A stretch of 64,000 bases of DNA from G963665925 sp963665925 (GTDB lineage: Bacteria > Bacillota > Clostridia > Peptostreptococcales > Acidaminobacteraceae). Location: NCBI GenBank assembly GCA_963665925.1, contig OY762511.1:2170001-2234000 (forward strand), written 5' to 3'. A model generated the notes under the pieces. That model was given only the letters and a program-made list of their open reading frames with translations, was not told where the DNA came from and searched no databases. Position numbers and translations under genes: made by a program. Numbering within the stretch: the first letter of the stretch is position 1; each line of letters begins with the position of its first letter. Shown one piece after another: positions 1 to 8,099 of this stretch.

Positions 1-893
1 CATATGAGGCAGAGCGTGATGCGCTTCGCGCGTTTGTCGGTATGCCGTCATCGACTCAATCAGGCAGAACCGTGGAAATTGCGGCGAACATAGCCGGTCC
101 AGAAGATATTGAAGCAGTACTGCTTAACGATGCTGAAGGTGTTGGCCTCTTCCGTACCGAGTTCATCTATATGAACAGGACGGAGCCGCCGACAGAGGAA
201 GATCAGATTGCAATTTACACAAAAATCCTCAAAGGACTTGGAGACAAGCCTGTTATATTCAGAACCATGGATATTGGTGGAGATAAGGAAGTCAGCTATC
301 TGAACATTGGAAACGAAGCCAATCCCTTCCTGGGTTACCGTGCCATCAGGTATTGCCTGAGGGAACCTGAAATATTCAAAACACAAATTTCAGCAATCCT
401 CCAGGCGGCGGTCCATGGAAATGCGAAAATCATGTTCCCAATGATATCTTCTGTAAAGGAGTTCCTAAAGGCTAAGGCATTTGTTGAAGAGGTGAAGGAA
501 GCATTAAAGGCTGCCGGTAAGGCATTTGCCGATGATGTCGCCCTAGGTATCATGGTTGAGATTCCTTCCGCTGCAATTCTTGCAGATACATTTGCTGATT
601 ATGTGGACTTTTTCAGTATTGGCACGAACGACCTGACACAGTATACGCTGGCTGTAGACAGACAAAACAGCGAAATTGCCGATTTGTATGATTACATGCA
701 CCCGGCAGTGCTCAGTCTTGTTGAGCGCGTTGTGAAGACAGGCCGTGAGAAAGGCGTTTGGGTTGGCATGTGCGGTAATGCGGCTGCTGACCCTAGAATG
801 ATTGAAAAGCTTATGGCGTGGGGGATTGATGAGATTTCTATGTCGCCTACAAAAGTTCTTGAATCACGTAAATTTGTTAGATCCTTGGCTTAA
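1..893 (+). CDS. ptsI: PTS enzyme I (phosphoenolpyruvate-protein phosphotransferase), 3' part
   Basis: Enzyme I of the sugar phosphotransferase system autophosphorylates from PEP and passes the phosphate to HPr in the cytoplasm. The reading frame is open from the window edge (codon boundary at base 3), so the N-terminal phosphohistidine and HPr-binding domains lie outside; 296 residues of the C-terminal PEP-binding barrel are visible. Seen: GVGLFRTEFIYM, DIGGDKEVSYLN, the PEP-utiliser signature FFSIGTNDLTQYTLAVDR and the catalytic Cys in MCGNAAAD. The C-terminus, ending KFVRSLA, looks natural. A terminator follows 20 bases later, so ptsI is the last gene of its operon (ptsH is probably upstream). 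The internal ATG at 42 is not a real start. Confidence 0.95.
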   Translation, partial: YEAERDALRAFVGMPSSTQSGRTVEIAANIAGPEDIEAVLLNDAEGVGLFRTEFIYMNRTEPPTEEDQIAIYTKILKGLGDKPVIFRTMDIGGDKEVSYLNIGNEANPFLGYRAIRYCLREPEIFKTQISAILQAAVHGNAKIMFPMISSVKEFLKAKAFVEEVKEALKAAGKAFADDVALGIMVEIPSAAILADTFADYVDFFSIGTNDLTQYTLAVDRQNSEIADLYDYMHPAVLSLVERVVKTGREKGVWVGMCGNAAADPRMIEKLMAWGIDEISMSPTKVLESRKFVRSLA

Positions 894-914
894 TGATAAT
901 AAATATGGCTTGAG

Positions 915-953
915 AAAGTCCCAAAGGCATCCTATTCTGCCTTGGGGCTTTTT
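915..953 (+). terminator. Rho-independent terminator of ptsI
   Basis: The arms AAAGTCCCAAAGGCA and TGCCTTGGGGCTTTT pair with a few G-U pairs around an 8-base loop and end in a T run. Confidence 0.85.
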
Positions 954-1160
954 CATTGCAGGGGCAAAGACACCTGTGTAAATGTTTTACGATTACGCAA
1001 AACTTTTGCTCCTTCTATAACAAAACCTTAACCTAAGGTTCATACTTTTGTAATGGCATAACCATAGGGGATTTGTTAATATATCAGTGTTGAGTGTTGC
1101 AAAAAACATAAGCTTGAAAAAGATTATTTAATTCCCCCTTTATCATAATTCAAGCCCCTT

Positions 1161-1321
1161 AAAACGTCGTGCCCGAGCACGGCGTTTCTTTTCGTGAAAA
1201 GGCAAAGAAATGCAAAAAAATTGCAGGGAAGCCCTCCATTTGTGCTCGCACAAAATGGAGGGCTTCCCTGCAAATTTTTATATGGCGCGACTAGCGACAT
1301 GAGCAATCGCAGATTGCTCAG
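1161..1321 (+). other. Composite hairpin element, copy A
   Basis: This non-coding stretch folds as four successive hairpins. H1 (1161-1187) is terminator-like, with stem CGTCGTGC/GCACGGCG followed by TTTCTTTT. A linker GAAAAGGCAAAGAAATGCA follows. H2 (about 1214-1279) is a near-perfect stem of about 24 to 30 pairs with a CTCG loop and one bulged A on the 3' arm four pairs from the loop. H3a (1283-1300) has a GACTA loop and a short stem with one mismatch. H3b (1301-1319) is GAGCAATC, triloop GCA, GATTGCTC. A second copy with the same linkers and loops but different stem sequences is at 47162-47320. No open reading frame fits. Orientation is assigned by the T tract after H1. The family is not recognised; a mobile, REP-like or MITE-like element or a structured RNA are both possible. 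Confidence 0.75.
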
Positions 1322-1596
1322 TTCGGTTCAATGATTCATTAAAGAAAATAGAAAGAATTGACTAGCGACATGAGCAATCGCAGATTGCTCAGTTCGGTTC
1401 AATGATTCATTAAAGAAAATAGAAAGAATTGACTAGCGACATGAGCAATCGCAGATTGCTCAGTTCGGTTCAATGATTCATTAAAGAAAATAGAAAGAAT
1501 TGACTAGCGACATGAGCAATCGCAGATTGCTCAGTTCGGTTCAATGATTCATTAATGAAAATAGAAAGAACTGACTAGCGACATGAGCAATCGCAG
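1289..1596. repeat. 71-bp direct tandem repeat, 4.3 copies
   Basis: Copies start at 1289, 1360, 1431, 1502 and 1573, exactly 71 bases apart, each beginning GACTAGCGACATGAGCAATC. Copies 1 to 3 look identical; copy 4 differs at two places near its end (ATTAATG, AACTG); copy 5 is cut after 24 bases. The unit consists of the last hairpin (H3b) of the upstream composite element plus an AT-rich tail. The array ends two bases before the stop codon of the minus-strand HD gene, filling the gap between two convergent genes. Confidence 0.95.
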
Positions 1597-1598
1597 CT

Positions 1599-2135
1599 CT
1601 AGCCAAACACAAGCTTCAAGTAATGACAGTACTCCTCATAAATCGCCAGTCCTGTCAGTTCCCGCAGGGCGCGGCACATCTCGGTGCTGTACCACATCTG
1701 TTCCTCGTAGCCTGCATTGAATTTATCCCAAAGGGCATCACCCATGGTCTCAAGATTCCTGTAAATACTCCTGATGTTGCTGAGCTTGTCGGCAAGAATG
1801 ATGAGCTTGGTATCATAATCGGCCTTGTTCTCGACATAGTCCAGCATGTATTCCTTTCGCGTTCTCCATGACAGGCTCTTGTCAGGCTCTGAGCAGCCCT
1901 TCACCAGTCTGGAAACATGCCTTCCGAACTGCATCTCAATATCCTCGAGGGTTACATCCGTATCCTCCACAGTATCGTGAAGAATCCCTGCGATAACAAT
2001 GTCATCGCTGACATTGAGCTTGAGCAGAATCATCCCCACTTCAATAGGATGCGCGGCATAAATATCTCCATCCAGTTTTCTCACTTGCTTGTCATGTGCA
2101 TTCAGTGCCATTTGTATTGCTTCATAGAGTCTCAT
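1599..2135 (-). CDS. Small HD-domain (p)ppGpp hydrolase-like protein
   Basis: This 178-aa protein consists of the HD phosphohydrolase domain of RelA/SpoT proteins without synthetase, TGS or ACT domains. The manganese and catalytic set is in place: H29 (AAHP), H53-D54 (GILHD), E57-D58 (VEDT) and D116 (ADKLSN), in the order found in RSH hydrolases and MESH1-like small alarmone hydrolases. The likely role is removal of the 3'-pyrophosphate of (p)ppGpp in the cytoplasm; other pyrophosphate substrates are possible. Start chosen at the ATG behind AAAGGATGTGATG; the frame stays open far upstream but runs into the divergent transketolase leader. The 3' end abuts the 71-bp repeat array with no separate terminator. 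Function is inferred from the family. Confidence 0.85.
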   Translation of the reverse strand: MRLYEAIQMALNAHDKQVRKLDGDIYAAHPIEVGMILLKLNVSDDIVIAGILHDTVEDTDVTLEDIEMQFGRHVSRLVKGCSEPDKSLSWRTRKEYMLDYVENKADYDTKLIILADKLSNIRSIYRNLETMGDALWDKFNAGYEEQMWYSTEMCRALRELTGLAIYEEYCHYLKLVFG

Positions 2136-2298
2136 ATCATCACATCCTTTAGGTGCAGTTTCATATGGTATATATGCCCAAATACATGGGAAACTACCAT
2201 AAATGTGTGCCAGCGTTTGTGTTAGATGGGTCTCAAAAGGGTATATGCACCATGGAGGGAAAAAATCCCTATTAGACAGTTTATTATGGAGGTGGCAC

Positions 2299-4290
2299 AT
2301 GAAAACAATAGATCAAAAAACAGTAGAAACCATAAGATTTCTCGCTGCAGATGGTGTTCAGAAGGCAAACTCCGGGCATCCGGGACTGCCCCTTGGCGCA
2401 GCGCCGATGGCCTATGTGCTCTGGAAGAACTTTTTGAAGGGCAGTGCGACAGATCCGACATGGGAGAATCGGGACAGGTTTGTCCTTTCTGCCGGACACG
2501 GGTCCATGTTGATTTACACATTGCTACATCTATTCGGATACGATGTAAAGATGGATGATTTAAAGCAGTTCCGTCAGCTTGGTTCCATTACGCCGGGGCA
2601 TCCCGAATATGGCATGACTGCAGGTGTTGAGATGACCACAGGGCCACTGGGACAAGGTATTTCAACTGCAGTGGGCATGGCAATTGCAGAAAGGCATTTG
2701 GCCGCAGTTTTCAATAAAACGGAGCACCGTATTGTCGACCACTACACCTACGTCATAGCTGGTGACGGTGACCTCATGGAAGGTGTTGCGAGTGAAGCGA
2801 GCTCTCTAGCTGGTCATTTGAAGCTCGGTAAGCTGATTGTACTCTATGATGACAATGGGATCACCATAGACGGCGGTACGGACCGGTCTTTTACTGAAGA
2901 TGTAGGCATGCGTTTCAAAGCCTATGGATGGGATGTTATGACGGTTCATGACGGCAATGATCTGGACGGCATTTACAGTGCCATTGAGAAGGCGCGTATT
3001 GATACGACAAAACCAACCCTTATCAAGGTGAAGAATGTCATTGGCTACGGCAGTCCTAACAAGGCAGGCACATCAGGTGTACATGGCGCACCGCTGGGTA
3101 AAGACGAAGTTGAAATGATGAAGGAGCTTATGGGCTGGGACCCAGAAGAGAGCTTTGTCGTACCGGATGATGTGACAGACCATATGAAATCAGTTACAGA
3201 CAAACGGGAAATTGACCGCTTCGTATGGGAGGAAAAGCTGGAATCCTATTTTGAGCAGTATCCGGAAATGAAGAAAAAATGGGAAGCGTGGCATGAGTAC
3301 GAAATGCCGGAATCCCTGCTGAAGCATCCCAATCTTTGGGAACTCTTTAAGGAAAAAGAAGCGACCCGTGTCAGCGGCGGAAGAATGATCAATATTGTCA
3401 AGGAGCACGTGCCGAACCTTATCGGAGGCTCTGCTGACCTGAATGAATCCACCAAGACTTACTTGAAAGGCTATGGAGATTTCGACTGGGATAATCCAGA
3501 GGGATCGAATATATTCTTTGGCGTTCGGGAGCATGCAATGGGCGCGATTATGAATGGCATTTCATTGCATGGGGGGCTCAGGGCATTCGGTTCAACCTTC
3601 CTTGTCTTCTCTGATTATATGAAGCCTTCAATTCGTCTTGCAGCTCTAATGGGTCAACCTGTAGTCTATGTGTTCACCCATGACAGCATAGGCGTTGGGG
3701 AAGACGGACCAACCCATCAGCCGATTGAACATGTCATGATGCTGCGCAGCATACCTAACCTGCATGTCTTCAGACCTGGTGACAGTAAAGAGACTGCAGT
3801 GGCTTGGATAGAAGCCCTTAGAAGGAGTCAGGGGCCGTCGGCCATTATTTTGACCAGACAGGCGCTCCCACCTCAGGAAGGGGTTCATAGAGGCGCACAC
3901 CATGGTGCATATACCCTGCTCAAGGAAGATGGAGACCATCCTGAAGTGATTCTGATGGCTTCCGGATCAGAAGTGGCACTTGCGGTTAAGGCAGCTAAGC
4001 TTCTGAAAAGCTCGGGGGTAGATACACGCGTGGTCAGCATGCTGTGCATGGATCAGTTCGATGAACAGACTGACCTGTACAAGGAGGACGTTCTGCCACC
4101 ATCGGTACGGAACAGGGTATCGATAGAAGCTGGAATAACAGCGGGATGGGCACGTTATACGGGTCTTGACGGATTGAATATCGGGCTGGACAGGTTCGGT
4201 GAGTCAGCGCCTGGTGATACGCTTATGAAGCATTTTGGATTTGAAGCTGAAAAGATTGCTGAAAAGGTCAAGGCATATCTTTCTGTATAG
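2299..4290 (+). CDS. tkt: Transketolase, full length
   Basis: This 663-aa thiamine-diphosphate enzyme of the non-oxidative pentose phosphate pathway moves two-carbon ketol units between sugar phosphates. Visible features: an N-terminal pyrophosphate-binding domain with NSGHPGLPLGAAPMAYVLW, a TPP motif beginning GDGDLMEGVASEA and ending DDNG (about residues 155-190), a central pyrimidine domain with GVREHAMGAIMNG and THDSIGVGEDGPTHQPIEH, and a C-terminal transketolase_C domain. Length is normal for the family. Start chosen at 2299 behind GGAGGTGGCAC; the longer upstream frame lacks a ribosome site. It stands alone, divergent from the HD gene and followed by a terminator. A second, split transketolase lies at 35.4-37.1 kb. 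Confidence 0.95.
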   Translation: MKTIDQKTVETIRFLAADGVQKANSGHPGLPLGAAPMAYVLWKNFLKGSATDPTWENRDRFVLSAGHGSMLIYTLLHLFGYDVKMDDLKQFRQLGSITPGHPEYGMTAGVEMTTGPLGQGISTAVGMAIAERHLAAVFNKTEHRIVDHYTYVIAGDGDLMEGVASEASSLAGHLKLGKLIVLYDDNGITIDGGTDRSFTEDVGMRFKAYGWDVMTVHDGNDLDGIYSAIEKARIDTTKPTLIKVKNVIGYGSPNKAGTSGVHGAPLGKDEVEMMKELMGWDPEESFVVPDDVTDHMKSVTDKREIDRFVWEEKLESYFEQYPEMKKKWEAWHEYEMPESLLKHPNLWELFKEKEATRVSGGRMINIVKEHVPNLIGGSADLNESTKTYLKGYGDFDWDNPEGSNIFFGVREHAMGAIMNGISLHGGLRAFGSTFLVFSDYMKPSIRLAALMGQPVVYVFTHDSIGVGEDGPTHQPIEHVMMLRSIPNLHVFRPGDSKETAVAWIEALRRSQGPSAIILTRQALPPQEGVHRGAHHGAYTLLKEDGDHPEVILMASGSEVALAVKAAKLLKSSGVDTRVVSMLCMDQFDEQTDLYKEDVLPPSVRNRVSIEAGITAGWARYTGLDGLNIGLDRFGESAPGDTLMKHFGFEAEKIAEKVKAYLSV

Positions 4291-4320
4291 GGATATGATT
4301 TGAAAATTGTCTTAAACAAA

Positions 4321-4353
4321 GAGGATGGTGTAATAAGCATAGCGCCATCCTCC
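4321..4353 (+). terminator. Terminator-like hairpin after tkt
   Basis: GAGGATGG pairs with CCATCCTC around about 16 bases, 30 bases after the stop. The following T-rich stretch (CTTATTGATTT) is weak, so efficiency is uncertain. Confidence 0.6.
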
Positions 4354-4640
4354 TTATTGATTTGAAAGTTAAAAGAGGCTTAACTCAAGCATTTTTATAA
4401 GTTTGTTGAGGCGTTATTGGCATGGCTATTGTATAAAAGTACAGTGGTTTTGTATGAAATTATGTACTAGGGACTATATACCTTGTATAAATATCACAAT
4501 TGGTAGACAATGCGCCGAATGTCGAAAAAAGTCGTTTATCTTTACATCCAAGCAATATGAAGGGCATTGGAATTTAAACAAAAATCTTTTGAAGGATACA
4601 ATTTCATAAGAACTCTTAAAATCAATATTTATTGGCTGCG
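4354..4640. other. AT-rich intergenic stretch, no gene seen
   Basis: About 290 bases between the tkt terminator and the nrdD promoter. The only open frame (68 codons from 4403) has no ribosome binding site and no plausible protein character. I see no convincing hairpin or repeat here. Confidence 0.6.
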
Positions 4641-4645
4641 TAAAC

Positions 4646-4674
4646 TTGTTAGGCCAATACGTATTTGCTACAAT
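4646..4674 (+). promoter_or_regulatory. Candidate promoter of nrdD-nrdG
   Basis: TTGTTA (4646-4651), 17-base spacer, TACAAT (4669-4674). Predicted start near 4681, leaving a leader of about 125 bases that contains both NrdR-like boxes. A second, weaker promoter overlapping the boxes cannot be excluded. Confidence 0.6.
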
Positions 4675-4746
4675 TAAATAGTAGAAATGAAACAGCATTT
4701 TAAAACACCTACTCGGAACAGGGAGGTGGATTTTTTAGTGCTTCCT

Positions 4747-4793
4747 AATCTATATGTTGTGTTTGCTTGAACTCAACATACTATATATTGTGG
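4747..4793 (+). promoter_or_regulatory. Two NrdR-box-like operators
   Basis: Box 1 (4747-4762) is AATCTATATGTTGTGT and box 2 (4778-4793) is ATACTATATATTGTGG. They match the known NrdR consensus ACACWATATATWGTGT at about 13 and 14 of 16 positions. Their starts are 31 bases apart, about three helical turns, which is the usual paired arrangement. NrdR is an ATP-cone repressor of ribonucleotide reductase genes; its gene is not in this window. Confidence 0.8.
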
Positions 4794-4804
4794 GGAGGAA
4801 GGTC

Positions 4805-6913
4805 ATGTTAAGCAGAGTAGAAAAGCGCAATGGCAGTGTTGCAGAGTTCGATCGCCTAAAGGTTGAAGAAGCGATTTTCAAAGCGCTCGTTGCGACGCAT
4901 GAGAGCAAATCACGCAAATCACTCAGGAAACTTGCTGAGGTTGCAACTGACTACACAATTGAGCTTTTGACAGAAAATAAGCTTAAGGGTCAAGTTCCAC
5001 GTGTGGAGGAAATCCAAGATGGCGTGGAAGATGTTCTTATGAAGATGGGCGAATATGAAACAGCAAAAAAATATATCAAATACAGATACGAGCATAAGCG
5101 CATGCGCGAGACCAAAAAGACTGCTATGGATATCATGGGCATTTTCGATGAATACATCGGCCAGAGCGATTGGACGGTAAGAGAGAATTCCAATATGTCC
5201 TACAGCCTACAGGGACTCAACAATCATGTCATCGCAAAGGCGACAAAAACATTCTGGCTTCACACGGTATACGATGAAAGCATCCGAGATAGCCATGAGA
5301 ACGGTGATTTACATATACATGACCTGGGCCTTCTATCGACATACTGCTGCGGCTGGAGTCTGGAAGATTTGCTTATGACGGGTTTTGCAGGTGTTGCAGG
5401 AAAGATTGAATCTTCCCCTGCCAGACACTTCGAGGCTGCGCTCATGCAACTGGTCAATTTCATTTATACCCTACAGGGAGAGGCTGCTGGTGCACAGGCT
5501 GTTTCTAACTTCGACACACTCTTGGCTCCGTTTGTGCATTTTGACAATCTTGATTATGCCAAAGTGAAGCAGATCATTCAGACCTTTGTTTTCAATATGA
5601 ATATCGCGACGCGAGTGGGCTTCCAAACGCCATTTTTCAACATTACCATGGACAAGGAAGTACCTGGCACACACCGGGAACTGCCAATCATCATAGGTGG
5701 AAAGCGTCATTTCGACCATACATATAAAGCGTTCCAAAAGGAAATGGACATGATCAACAAGGCTTTCTGTGAGGTCATGATGGAGGGGGATGCACGCGGC
5801 AGAGTCTTTACATTCCCGATTCCGACTTATAACATTACTGAAGACTGGGACTGGAACAGCGATGTGACCAACAAAATCATGGAAATGACAGGTAAGTTCG
5901 GCATACCGTATTTCAGCAATTTTGTCAATTCAGACCTTGATCCGGAAGATGTAAGGTCCATGTGCTGCAGACTAAGACTGGACAATACAGAGCTCAGAAG
6001 ACGGGGCGGCGGTCTGTTTGGGGCAAATCCAAAAACAGGATCAATTGGCGTTGTAACCATTAACCTGGCAAGAATGGGATATACTTCTGAAACACTGGAG
6101 TCGTTGTTCGACAAGCTTGAGCGCCTGATGGAAATCGCAAAGAATTCCCTTGAAATCAAGCGCAAGATTCTTGAGGAAAATATGATGCGCGGACTGTATC
6201 CGTACTCAAAGCATTATCTTCAGGATGTATATGAAGCGAATGGCGAGTACTGGCACAATCATTTTGCGACAATTGGGCCAAATGGTCTGAATGAGTGCAT
6301 CATCAACTTTACAAAGGGCACTGAAGACATAACAACACCAGCTGGTAAAGAGTTTGCTGAAGAGGTTCTGGATTTCATGAATGAAGTCCTCATCAGATTC
6401 CAAGAGGAAACAGGCCATCTATACAACCTGGAAGCGAGTCCGGCAGAAGGCACGGCACATCGTTTTGCCAAACTGGATCTGGACAGATATCCTGAAATCG
6501 CAGTATCTGGAGAAGCGTCTCCTTATTACACAAACAGCTCCCAGCTTCCGGTTGGATTTACTGAGGATATTTTCGATGCTTTAGACCACCAAGACAGCCT
6601 TCAGGTCAAATATACTGGTGGAACGGTCTTCCACGGCTTCATACCGGAGCGCATTGATAATATTGAAACGCTGAAGAAACTGATTCAAAGCATCAGCAAC
6701 GGTTACAGACTGCCTTATTTTACAATAACACCTACATTCAGTATTTGTCCGGTGCATAAGTACATCGCCGGCGAAGAGCCAATATGTCCTGAGTGCGGTG
6801 CGCAGACAGAGGTTTGGACGCGTGTTGTTGGATACCATAGACCGGTTCAAAACTGGAATGATGGCAAACAGGCTGAATTTAACGACCGTTTGGAATTTGA
6901 AGTCTGTTCGTAA
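4805..6913 (+). CDS. nrdD: Anaerobic (class III) ribonucleoside-triphosphate reductase
   Basis: This 702-aa oxygen-sensitive enzyme reduces ribonucleoside triphosphates to deoxy forms using a glycyl radical. An N-terminal ATP-cone occupies about residues 1-95 (begins VEKRNGSVAEFDRLKVEEAI), followed by the catalytic barrel. The C-terminal zinc site reads CPVHKY then CPECG, and the radical-bearing loop RVVGYHRPVQNW places the glycine near residue 676. Start taken at 4805 behind GGGGAGGAAGGTC; the frame is open from 4754, but that start would lie inside the first operator box. nrdG follows after a structured gap of about 150 bases, and the pair is preceded by two NrdR-like boxes, so repression when dNTPs are ample is likely. 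Confidence 0.96.
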   Translation: MLSRVEKRNGSVAEFDRLKVEEAIFKALVATHESKSRKSLRKLAEVATDYTIELLTENKLKGQVPRVEEIQDGVEDVLMKMGEYETAKKYIKYRYEHKRMRETKKTAMDIMGIFDEYIGQSDWTVRENSNMSYSLQGLNNHVIAKATKTFWLHTVYDESIRDSHENGDLHIHDLGLLSTYCCGWSLEDLLMTGFAGVAGKIESSPARHFEAALMQLVNFIYTLQGEAAGAQAVSNFDTLLAPFVHFDNLDYAKVKQIIQTFVFNMNIATRVGFQTPFFNITMDKEVPGTHRELPIIIGGKRHFDHTYKAFQKEMDMINKAFCEVMMEGDARGRVFTFPIPTYNITEDWDWNSDVTNKIMEMTGKFGIPYFSNFVNSDLDPEDVRSMCCRLRLDNTELRRRGGGLFGANPKTGSIGVVTINLARMGYTSETLESLFDKLERLMEIAKNSLEIKRKILEENMMRGLYPYSKHYLQDVYEANGEYWHNHFATIGPNGLNECIINFTKGTEDITTPAGKEFAEEVLDFMNEVLIRFQEETGHLYNLEASPAEGTAHRFAKLDLDRYPEIAVSGEASPYYTNSSQLPVGFTEDIFDALDHQDSLQVKYTGGTVFHGFIPERIDNIETLKKLIQSISNGYRLPYFTITPTFSICPVHKYIAGEEPICPECGAQTEVWTRVVGYHRPVQNWNDGKQAEFNDRLEFEVCS

Positions 6914-6962
6914 ATAAATTTATGGAAATATACAGAAAAATACAATAAAATGTAAATGAATC

Positions 6963-7028
6963 GGGGACTTTCATGGGTGACGCTTAAAATACTTCAGTTT
7001 AGGTAGGTGCATCGGGGAAGTCCCCTTT
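6963..7028 (+). promoter_or_regulatory. Paired-arm element between nrdD and nrdG
   Basis: GGGGACTT (6963-6970) can pair over eight bases with AAGTCCCC (7018-7025), enclosing about 47 bases. The downstream arm can instead form a local GGGG-AAGT-CCCC hairpin followed by TTT. The two folds exclude each other, as in an attenuator. It could also simply be an mRNA-processing or stability element. Confidence 0.45.
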
Positions 7029-7066
7029 ATATTAGGAAAAAGTCAGTGTGATTAATGGAGGCAACA

Positions 7067-7771
7067 ATGCAAATCAAGGGATTTCAGAAGACAACGTTCA
7101 TCGATTATCCAGGAAAGGTTGCGTCACTCGTATTTACCGGGGGATGCAATTTCAGGTGCCCCTATTGTCATAACGGCGGTCTTGTTCTAACGCCGAACAG
7201 GTATCCAACCGTTATGAAAGATACTGTACTCAGCCATCTTGAAAAGAGAAAGAATGTGATAGAAGGGCTCGTTATAACCGGGGGAGAGCCGACGCTGTCA
7301 GATGGGCTGGAAACATTTGTAAGAAGTGTTAAGGAAATCGGAATTTCTGTAAAACTCGATACCAATGGAACCAATCCGGACCTTTTAAAAAGACTGATAG
7401 ATGAAAATCTGCTCGACTATATCGCAATGGATATTAAGCACGCTTTTACGGCATATGAAACCATAATCGGTGTTCGCGATTTTGATATTGATAAAATCAA
7501 AACATCTGTTCATCACATCATTCATTCTGGAGTAGGGCACGAGTTTAGAACAACTGTCATTAAAGGGGTACATGACAGGGTGGCAATTGATGAAATTGCC
7601 CGTTCTATCGAGGGATCAAATGCTTATGTACTTCAGCAATATATCAAGACCGAGGGGGAAATCATGCCCAATACTTTTCAGACATATTTTATGGAAGAGC
7701 TTGAAGAAATCATGGGTGAAATCCAAGCAAAATATGCTATTGAAAAATGTTCAGTAAGGGGAAAGTATTAG
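7067..7771 (+). CDS. nrdG: Anaerobic ribonucleotide reductase activating protein (radical SAM)
   Basis: This 234-aa radical-SAM activase is likely to install the glycyl radical on NrdD using SAM and a [4Fe-4S] cluster. The cluster motif CNFRCPYC is at about residues 27-34, followed by the SAM-binding GG pair in VITGGEPTL. The fold resembles the longer NrdG subfamily rather than the short E. coli-type protein. Start taken at the ATG at 7067, six bases after GGAGG; the in-frame ATG at 7055 overlaps that ribosome site. It follows nrdD on the same strand with no clear terminator between. A pyruvate formate-lyase activase is less likely because nrdD is adjacent. Confidence 0.9.
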   Translation: MQIKGFQKTTFIDYPGKVASLVFTGGCNFRCPYCHNGGLVLTPNRYPTVMKDTVLSHLEKRKNVIEGLVITGGEPTLSDGLETFVRSVKEIGISVKLDTNGTNPDLLKRLIDENLLDYIAMDIKHAFTAYETIIGVRDFDIDKIKTSVHHIIHSGVGHEFRTTVIKGVHDRVAIDEIARSIEGSNAYVLQQYIKTEGEIMPNTFQTYFMEELEEIMGEIQAKYAIEKCSVRGKY

Positions 7772-8099
7772 GGCTTGAATATTTATAAATTGGGTATGAT
7801 AAATAAGTATCGATTATCGTACAAAATGTAAAAATATAGAAAAATGCAGACAATTTTGTTAAAATGTCGAATGAGTGAGAACAATCAGCAAACTAGGTCA
7901 TATCAGAAGTGTAAAGAGAACAGCAGGTTGAAGAACAGGTTGCGACAATCGGCTCAAAAAGAGGTAAGGAGAAGTAAGAAAAAAGGGTAAGCAAAGTCTT
8001 AAAAAGAGGTTTGAAAGCGGTTAAAAGAAGGCTAAAAGAAAGCTAAAAAAGAGGCTATGAAAGGACGTTAAAAGTCTGAAGCAAACAAGGGGGTTGTGA
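7772..8099 (+). other. Long purine-rich leader before the first surface-protein gene
   Basis: No gene is seen. From about 7915 to 8095 the plus strand is almost all A and G, with degenerate units such as AAAAGAAGGCT and AAAAGAAAGCT repeating every 10 to 12 bases. There is almost no self-complementarity, so the mRNA leader should stay unstructured. No terminator is visible after nrdG. A promoter is not clear; TTGAAT at about 7774 with GATAAA 17 bases on is a weak candidate. Confidence 0.5.

Noticed and set aside
1161..1321. Retron or diversity-generating element as explanation for the variable hairpin
   Set aside because: No reverse transcriptase, accessory gene or template repeat is present near either copy in this window.
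1289..1596. CRISPR array
   Set aside because: The array is contiguous direct 71-bp repeats with no unique spacers and no cas genes.
4403..4609. 68-codon open frame before nrdD
   Set aside because: No ribosome binding site, unlikely composition and no family resemblance; it is in an AT-rich intergenic stretch.
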